This document shows, in pieces, positions 23,257 to 27,801 of a stretch of 29,844 nucleotides of DNA (position 1 is the first letter of the stretch; every line of letters begins with the position of its first letter). Where the stretch lies: assembly GCA_040081265.1 (NCBI GenBank), contig JBEBGV010000059.1, forward strand, positions 1-29,844. The letters are read 5' to 3'. The DNA comes from JBEBGV01 sp040081265 (lineage in GTDB: Bacteria > Acidobacteriota > Vicinamibacteria > Vicinamibacterales > UBA2999). The notes beneath the pieces were generated by a model, which searched no databases, was not told the DNA's origin, and saw only the letters and a program-made list of their open reading frames with translations. The position numbers were made by a program, and so were the translations under genes.

Positions 23257-24123
23257 TCAGTGGCTCAGCGCGTACAGCAGGACATTGATGCCCAGCGCGT
23301 AGCCGCTCGGCGCGAACTGATGGAAAAACTCGGGGTCGTCGCCTTCCCGCTCCCACGAGTCCGACACATCGGTGTTGTGCGTCATCACCGCAACGATGCG
23401 CCCGTGGGAGTCGCGAACGGCCCGGAAGTGCGGCACCTCCGACTCTTCGCCTCGCTCCGACGTGTTCTCACCACGACTGGCGCGCCAGAAGCGGATGTTG
23501 GACACCTGCGGCACTTCTTTAATGTCGAAGAGCGACCGGAAGATGGGGTCCGTGATGGGCACGTCCTCGATCGGATACTCGTTGGCCGGCATCGCCTTGG
23601 CGAACTCGCGCTCCCACTGTTCCCACGCCCGCTCACCCCAGAAGTCGTCGACCCAGAGAAAGCCGCCCTTCTCGAGGTACAGCCGCAGGCGCGAGGCCTC
23701 GAGATCGGACAGCCCGATGGTGCCCACGTCGGACGCCATCACAAACGGACATTGAAACAGGGCATCGTCGGTGAGGCGCACGAGCCACGAGTGCGGGACG
23801 TCCTCGGAGCGACGACTGATCCGCGTGCGGGTCAGCTCCGACATGCGCATCAGCAGGTGACGCTCACCCCAGGGATAGTCGGTGCGCCACCCGGCGCCGG
23901 CAGGCTCGCGTCGCGTGCTCGTGTAGAGCATGTGACAGGCCGTCATGTGGCGATCGGGGAGGTGCGTTGGCGGAAGCTCGGCCAGGTCGCCCTGCTCCCC
24001 GCGCAGGTTCCCGAACCCGCCAAAGGCCCCACGGCCGCCCTGGGCATAGCTGTATCCGGCCGTCGCAAGGACGGTCAGGATGAGCGAGGCGATGAGGAGT
24101 TTCCTGGCTGGGCCTGACGTAAT
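23257..24123 (-). CDS. DUF4159 secreted protein, probable ATT start codon
   Basis: 288 residues if translation starts at ATT 24123. The family match is strong: TDYPWGERHLLMRMSELTRTRI, FQCPFVMASDVGTIGLSDLEASRLRLYLEKGGFLWVDDFWGE, PITDPIFRSLFDIKEVPQV, VMTHNTDVSDSWEREGDDPEFF and YALGINVLLYALSH. No ATG, GTG or TTG in this frame lies between the signal-peptide core (KLLIASLILTVLATAG) and the start of the repeat region upstream. ATT 24123 gives MTSGPARKLLIASLILTVLATAG, a good signal peptide, and AGGTGG lies four bases before it. The alternative is a one-base frameshift from ATG 24148. DUF4159 proteins resemble glutamine-amidotransferase-like folds; function unknown. Confidence 0.8.
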   Translation of the reverse strand: MTSGPARKLLIASLILTVLATAGYSYAQGGRGAFGGFGNLRGEQGDLAELPPTHLPDRHMTACHMLYTSTRREPAGAGWRTDYPWGERHLLMRMSELTRTRISRRSEDVPHSWLVRLTDDALFQCPFVMASDVGTIGLSDLEASRLRLYLEKGGFLWVDDFWGERAWEQWEREFAKAMPANEYPIEDVPITDPIFRSLFDIKEVPQVSNIRFWRASRGENTSERGEESEVPHFRAVRDSHGRIVAVMTHNTDVSDSWEREGDDPEFFHQFAPSGYALGINVLLYALSH

Positions 24124-24127
24124 CGCG

Positions 24128-24133
24128 CCACCT
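24128..24133 (-). promoter_or_regulatory. Shine-Dalgarno site (AGGTGG) supporting the ATT start of DUF4159
   Basis: On the minus strand AGGTGG is followed by CGCG and then ATT 24123. The spacing is short but acceptable and no comparable site serves another in-frame start. Confidence 0.4.
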
Positions 24134-24149
24134 GAGCGCCGCGCACATT

Positions 24150-24212
24150 GTAGCCTCCCCGGGCGTAGCCTCGCCGGGCGCGTCTCGCCTGGCGCAGTTT
24201 CGCCAGGGCTAC
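24150..24212. repeat. GTAG-bounded intergenic repeat block
   Basis: GTAGCCTCCCCGGGC (24150-24164), GTAGCCTCGCCGGGC (24165-24179) and a diverged third unit follow each other. The block ends with CTGGCG and CGCCAG arms and CTAC (24209-24212). It is thus bounded by GTAG on both strands. The CTA at 24209 is the stop codon of vapC on the minus strand. Confidence 0.6.
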
Positions 24213-24586
24213 GGGCGATACAGCTCGAGCCCGGGGATATCGGAGAAATCCGCCGGGTTAAGGGTCCAGAGGCGAGCATCCTGGCTGATCGCGCACGCCG
24301 CAATCGCCAGATCGACCTCATGCCCCCTCGCGCGCTTCACCGCACGATAGGCATCCGCCGAGATGCCGGCCTCGTCCTCGCCGAACGCCACAATCGCCTC
24401 CGGCGCGAAGAGCGCCGCCTCGACCGCCAGTTCGTCCTCTGTGCGCGGACCGCGGCGCCACTCGTACAGCACCAGGGCTGACACGCCCAGTCGATTACCT
24501 TCGGCAACGGCCCTGCGCAGCGCGGGCATCGAGCGTTTCAACCCGGTGAGCGCATCGATGAGGACCGACGTGTCGAGGTGGATCAT
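24209..24586 (-). CDS. vapC: VapC-type PIN-domain toxin
   Basis: 125 residues from ATG 24586, overlapping the antitoxin gene by 4 bp (ATGA), the normal arrangement in vapBC operons. The PIN-domain acidic residues are present: D5 in IHLDTSVLID, E42 in LVLYEWRRG, D92 in VDLAIAACA, and N110/D113 in TLNPADF. The toxin would be a Mg2+-dependent ribonuclease, typically cutting tRNA or rRNA, held inactive by the antitoxin. No active-site residue is missing, so it looks functional. The stop codon comes from the GTAG of a palindromic repeat. Confidence 0.9.
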   Translation of the reverse strand: MIHLDTSVLIDALTGLKRSMPALRRAVAEGNRLGVSALVLYEWRRGPRTEDELAVEAALFAPEAIVAFGEDEAGISADAYRAVKRARGHEVDLAIAACAISQDARLWTLNPADFSDIPGLELYRP

Positions 24587-24858
24587 GCTGGACGGCGACC
24601 ACCCTGGCGGCGAGCCGCGCGGACGGTCCGGAGTTCCCGATCAACGGCGGCCGTCGTACGCGTGGCCGGCTGGGCGGCGAACGAGTCGAGCGTCTCGAGC
24701 ATCCGCCGGCGCTCCTCGTGACTGAGACGGCCAGCCCGCGTGCCGTACTCGCGGATGGCTTCTCGGACCACCACGCTCTGTGGTTTCGACACACGTTCAG
24801 CCGTCTTCCGCAGCACGTCCACCGTCGCAGCGTCCAGCGTGAACGTCATCTTCACCAT
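24583..24858 (-). CDS. vapB: VapB-type ribbon-helix-helix antitoxin
   Basis: 91 residues from ATG 24858; a second in-frame ATG (residue 4) is possible. Residues 1-45 form a ribbon-helix-helix DNA-binding domain (VKMTFTLDAATVDVLRKTAERVSKPQSVVVREAIREY); the rest, rich in Arg, would wrap the toxin. Such antitoxins repress their own operon together with the toxin. A perfect inverted repeat lies directly upstream, over the probable promoter. It is divergent from the M20 peptidase gene with 68 bp between starts. Confidence 0.88.
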   Translation of the reverse strand: MVKMTFTLDAATVDVLRKTAERVSKPQSVVVREAIREYGTRAGRLSHEERRRMLETLDSFAAQPATRTTAAVDRELRTVRAARRQGGRRPA

Positions 24859-24865
24859 ATTGTCG

Positions 24866-24888
24866 CCATACTACCATACCGAGTATGG
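24866..24888 (-). promoter_or_regulatory. Operator of vapBC: CCATAC repeats with a perfect palindrome
   Basis: CCATAC (24874-24879) and GTATGG (24883-24888) are perfect inverted copies around CGA, and a third CCATAC sits at 24866-24871, eight bases away. The palindrome overlaps TATGGT on the minus strand (24878-24873), a plausible -10. Half sites 8 bp apart over the promoter fit ribbon-helix-helix autorepression. Confidence 0.65.
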
Positions 24889-24915
24889 CACCGAGAACGG
24901 CAGCGGCATCCTCCC

Positions 24916-24921
24916 TATAAT
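24916..24921 (+). promoter_or_regulatory. Consensus -10 box (TATAAT) of the M20 peptidase gene, leaderless
   Basis: A perfect TATAAT is followed by TCCGC and then ATG 24927. The predicted start of transcription is the ATG itself. No Shine-Dalgarno sequence and no -35 hexamer are visible. Confidence 0.6.
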
Positions 24922-24926
24922 TCCGC

Positions 24927-26234
24927 ATGCTCAGCCGCCGCCTTCGCGACCTCCCCTCGCTCGCCGCCGGCGTCCTCGTCTCGGCACTGGTGCCGATGGC
25001 CGCGCAGGCGCAGAGCAACGACGCCATCCGCCAGCAGGTCGCCAGGGAGAAGGCGCCGCTCATCGACACGCTCCGGGACCTCGTGAACATCGAATCCGGC
25101 AGCCGTGACATCGAGGGCCTGAACCGCATCTCGGAGCTCATCGCCACGCGCCTGCGCGCGCTCGGCGGCGCCGTGGAGTTCGTGGCCCCGGCCACCGACG
25201 TGCGTTTCGACGACACGCCACCCCAGATTGGACGCATGGTGCTGGCACGGTTCCAGGGCACGGGCACCAAGCGGATCATGCTCATCGCGCACATGGACAC
25301 GGTGTACGAGAAAGGCATGGGCGCGCAGCAGCCGTTCCGGATCGACGGGGACAAGGCCTACGGGCTCGGCATCGCGGACGACAAGCACGGTGTCGCCGTG
25401 ATCCTCCATACGCTTGCCACACTCAAGGCCCTCAACGCGCAGCCGTACGGCGTGCTGACGGTGCTGATCAATGGCGACGAAGAGATCAGCTCGCCTGGCT
25501 CTCGAGCGATGTTCGCGAAGCTGGCTGGGGAGCACGACGTGGTGTTCTCGTTCGAGGGTGGTGGAACGGACACGAGCGAATTCATCCGTCTCGCCACATC
25601 CGGCAACGGCGATGTGATCCTCCGCGTCACCGGACGCGCCTCTCACGCCGGCAGCGCACCGGAACAGGGCCGCAATGCCCTCACGGAGCTGGCGCATCAG
25701 ATCCTGCAGATGCAGGACCTGTCGATTCCGGAGCGCGGCATCAAGCTGAACTGGACGGTGGCCTCGGCCGGCACGGTGCGCAACATCATCCCCTCGTCTG
25801 CCGAAGCGATGGCCGATGTGCGCGTGCTGAATCCGGAAGACTGGGATCTCGTCGAGGCACTCGTGCGCGAGCGCATCACCAGGACGCGCGTGGCCGATAC
25901 CAAGATCGACGTGATCATCGAGCGACGCCGACCGGCGCTGGCCGTGACGCCCAGCTCACGTGCGCTGGCGAACCAGGCGGTGCAGATCTACCGCGAGCTC
26001 GGCAAGACGCTCAACCTCACGCTCACCGGCACGGGCGGGGGCACCGACGCCGCGCTCTCGCAGCTTGGCACGCGCGCACCGGTGATCGAAGGCATGGGCC
26101 TCAGCGGATTCGGGGCACACTCCAACGACCGTGAATACATCAACATCAACACGATTGAGTCGCGCCTGTACCTCGCCACCCGCCTGATCACCGGCATTGG
26201 CCAGGGACAGATTCCAGTAGAACCCAACCGGTAA
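24927..26234 (+). CDS. M20 family metallopeptidase, carboxypeptidase G2 (glutamate carboxypeptidase)-like
   Basis: 435 residues with a signal peptide (1-28, ending AAQAQ). The sequence follows Pseudomonas carboxypeptidase G2 closely. Di-zinc ligands and catalytic residues align by motif: H122 and D124 in AHMDTVY, D151 in GIADDKHG, E185/E186 in NGDEEISSPGS, E210 in FSFEGGG, and H398 in GFGAHSNDREY. H240 in RASHAG lies in the lid/dimer domain. The ligand spacing (122, 151, 185/186, 210) is the same as in CPG2 as I recall it (112, 141, 175/176, 200). It should cleave a C-terminal Glu or related residue from peptides or folate-like compounds outside the cytoplasm. A secreted protein of unknown function follows 30 bp downstream. 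Confidence 0.88.
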   Translation: MLSRRLRDLPSLAAGVLVSALVPMAAQAQSNDAIRQQVAREKAPLIDTLRDLVNIESGSRDIEGLNRISELIATRLRALGGAVEFVAPATDVRFDDTPPQIGRMVLARFQGTGTKRIMLIAHMDTVYEKGMGAQQPFRIDGDKAYGLGIADDKHGVAVILHTLATLKALNAQPYGVLTVLINGDEEISSPGSRAMFAKLAGEHDVVFSFEGGGTDTSEFIRLATSGNGDVILRVTGRASHAGSAPEQGRNALTELAHQILQMQDLSIPERGIKLNWTVASAGTVRNIIPSSAEAMADVRVLNPEDWDLVEALVRERITRTRVADTKIDVIIERRRPALAVTPSSRALANQAVQIYRELGKTLNLTLTGTGGGTDAALSQLGTRAPVIEGMGLSGFGAHSNDREYININTIESRLYLATRLITGIGQGQIPVEPNR

Positions 26235-26252
26235 CCCTGCGCTCCCGCTGAT

Positions 26253-26257
26253 GGAGG
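26253..26257 (+). promoter_or_regulatory. Shine-Dalgarno site (GGAGG) that decides the start at 26265
   Basis: GGAGG ends only one base before ATG 26259 but seven bases before ATG 26265, so 26265 is the better start for the downstream gene. Confidence 0.7.
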
Positions 26258-26264
26258 AATGCGT

Positions 26265-27002
26265 ATGTCTTCACACTCTTTGAATCGGACTGCACTCGCG
26301 CTCGTGCTGGTCACCACGGTCGGTACCAGCTTCTCCACCGTGGGTGCGCAACGCGGCGCGCCTGCACCAGCCACGCCCGCGGCGGCCGCGCCGCCGGAGA
26401 CGATGCCGGCGCTGCTCTTCAGCGAGCGCTGGAAGCAGGTCGATGCGGCGGTGGCCGTGCCGAGCAGCCCGCGTCGTTCAACCGGCAAGTACTGGCTGGC
26501 GTCGCAGCTCGCGGTGACCAACCCCAACGTCGAAGCGAAGTTCTATGGCAGCGACGCGAAGAACCTCACGGTATATCTCCACGAAGGACGCTACGACATC
26601 TGGAGTGGTCTCACCGGGTCGCCGACCGGTGTGTTGCTCAAGCACAAAACCAACCTCATGGACCTGACGGGCCTGGCTCGCGTCAGGGCCCTCGTGCGCA
26701 CGGGGAACCTCCATCAGCTGCACCCAGCCGTGCGGCTGGCCGACGGCACGCTCGTGGCGGGAAGCCAGGTGATCGATACCGATGGCCAGTTCCTGCAGGT
26801 GGATGTGGCCTTCGGCAACCAGCGGTGGTTCATTCTCGAGTCCGACAGTCTGGCTGTGAAGGGCGCGCCGATGAACAAGGTCGACCTGGCGAAGGTGGAC
26901 GAAGTGGGTTTCGTAGATCTCGCGCCCGGGGGCGGACACGGCAGCTCCGGCTGGTACAACATCTCGTGGGTGGACGTGTACGCCAGGGGCGTGCCCCGAT
27001 AG
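26265..27002 (+). CDS. Secreted protein of unknown function
   Basis: 245 residues from ATG 26265. Residues 1-27 are a signal peptide (SLNRTALALVLVTTVGTSFSTVGAQ), then an Ala/Pro-rich linker (30-45). The body (50-245) has a beta-rich pattern with TNPNVEAKFYG, YLHEGRYDIWSGLTGSP, FLQVDVAFGNQRWFIL and WYNISWVDVYARG, which resembles a concanavalin-like sandwich of the kind found in secreted sugar-binding or 3-keto-disaccharide-hydrolase-like domains. I do not recognise a family and cannot see catalytic residues. It probably shares a transcript with the M20 peptidase. Confidence 0.7.
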   Translation: MSSHSLNRTALALVLVTTVGTSFSTVGAQRGAPAPATPAAAAPPETMPALLFSERWKQVDAAVAVPSSPRRSTGKYWLASQLAVTNPNVEAKFYGSDAKNLTVYLHEGRYDIWSGLTGSPTGVLLKHKTNLMDLTGLARVRALVRTGNLHQLHPAVRLADGTLVAGSQVIDTDGQFLQVDVAFGNQRWFILESDSLAVKGAPMNKVDLAKVDEVGFVDLAPGGGHGSSGWYNISWVDVYARGVPR

Positions 27003-27056
27003 CGAGTCCTCGAGCCCATAGATGGCCGCGATGTTCGAATGGTTCAGCGCCGGCAC
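27003..27056 (-). pseudogene. Relic of a Ser/Thr protein kinase gene (N-lobe fragment)
   Basis: On the minus strand this stretch reads PALNHSNIAAIYGLEDS. That is almost the αC-β4 region of bacterial Ser/Thr kinases, usually L-A-x-LNHPNIAAIYGLEES in this lineage. The frame has a stop 16 bp upstream (27072-27074) and no other kinase motif follows, so only a fragment of about 17 codons survives. It lies antisense in the gap between the secreted protein and the MntA-HepT gene. Confidence 0.55.
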
Positions 27057-27081
27057 GGACGGTCTGAGATCCTAGGCGGGG

Positions 27082-27087
27082 TACAAT
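27082..27087 (+). promoter_or_regulatory. -10 box (TACAAT) of the MntA-HepT gene
   Basis: TACAAT is followed by nine bases and then GTG 27097, so the transcript should start about 3 nt before the start codon. There is no Shine-Dalgarno sequence. Confidence 0.45.
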
Positions 27088-27096
27088 CCGACCGCT

Positions 27097-27777
27097 GTGC
27101 CGGCCACTCTCCACACCCAGGATCGCGTCATCGTCGAGCACCTGCGGACCGCCCTTCCCGGCATCGTTGCCATCTACCGGTTCGGCTCAACGGCGCACGG
27201 CGTCGCGACCCAGTCCAGCGACATCGACATCGCGGTGCTTGCCCAGTCGCCCATCCCCGCTGACATTCGCTTCGACCTGCAGGAGCAGTTGGCCGCCAAG
27301 CTTGGTCGAGACGTCGACCTCGTGGATGTGGCCACCACCTCGCCGGTGATGGCCATCCAGGTGGTGGCGCATGGAACCCTGTTGTACGAGGGAGACAGCG
27401 CGGCTCGCGGCCAGTTCGAGGACTTGACGTTCAGCATCTACGCACGGCTGAACGAGGAGCGACGGGGCATCCTGGAGCGCGTGGCCACCGAGGGGACGAC
27501 TATGGCCGATGATGTCCTGCTCAACAAGGCTGCGGCCATCGAGCGCGCCGTGCAGCGCGTGCGCGAGGAATATGCGGGAGACGACCGCAACCTCGTCGAC
27601 AATCAGACGCGCCAGGACATCGACGCCCACCTGGCGGATCGTCTGAAGAAGATGGTCGGGTTCCGCAACGTCGCCGTCCACGACTACCAGAAGCTGAATC
27701 TGGACATCGTGCGCCGTATCGTCGTCGACCATCTCGACGACTTCCTGACCTTCACGCGGACAATCCTGCGTTCATAG
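27097..27777 (+). CDS. Fused MntA nucleotidyltransferase - HepT (HEPN) toxin-antitoxin, frameshift-joined and internally deleted
   Basis: 226 residues in one frame from GTG 27097. Residues 1-135 are a minimal nucleotidyltransferase (MntA antitoxin): G30S31 with D42 and D44 (FGSTAHGVATQSSDIDIAVL) and D74 as third acidic residue, ending YARLNEERRGILERVATEG. Residues 136-226 are HepT: MADDVLLNKAAAIERAV, then MVGFRNVAVHDYQKLNLDIV with the RNase motif R190-x4-H195 and Y197, the tyrosine that MntA AMPylates. Normally these are two overlapping genes. Here a GGGG run (27492-27495) appears one G short: with GGGGG, the antitoxin would end EGDDYGR at TGA 27510-27512, overlapping the HepT ATG at 27502. 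HepT also lacks about 45 residues after NQTRQD. It may be a decaying module. Confidence 0.75.
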   Translation: MPATLHTQDRVIVEHLRTALPGIVAIYRFGSTAHGVATQSSDIDIAVLAQSPIPADIRFDLQEQLAAKLGRDVDLVDVATTSPVMAIQVVAHGTLLYEGDSAARGQFEDLTFSIYARLNEERRGILERVATEGTTMADDVLLNKAAAIERAVQRVREEYAGDDRNLVDNQTRQDIDAHLADRLKKMVGFRNVAVHDYQKLNLDIVRRIVVDHLDDFLTFTRTILRS

Positions 27778-27801
27778 CCGCGCGGGGAACGAAGGCCCTG
27801 G

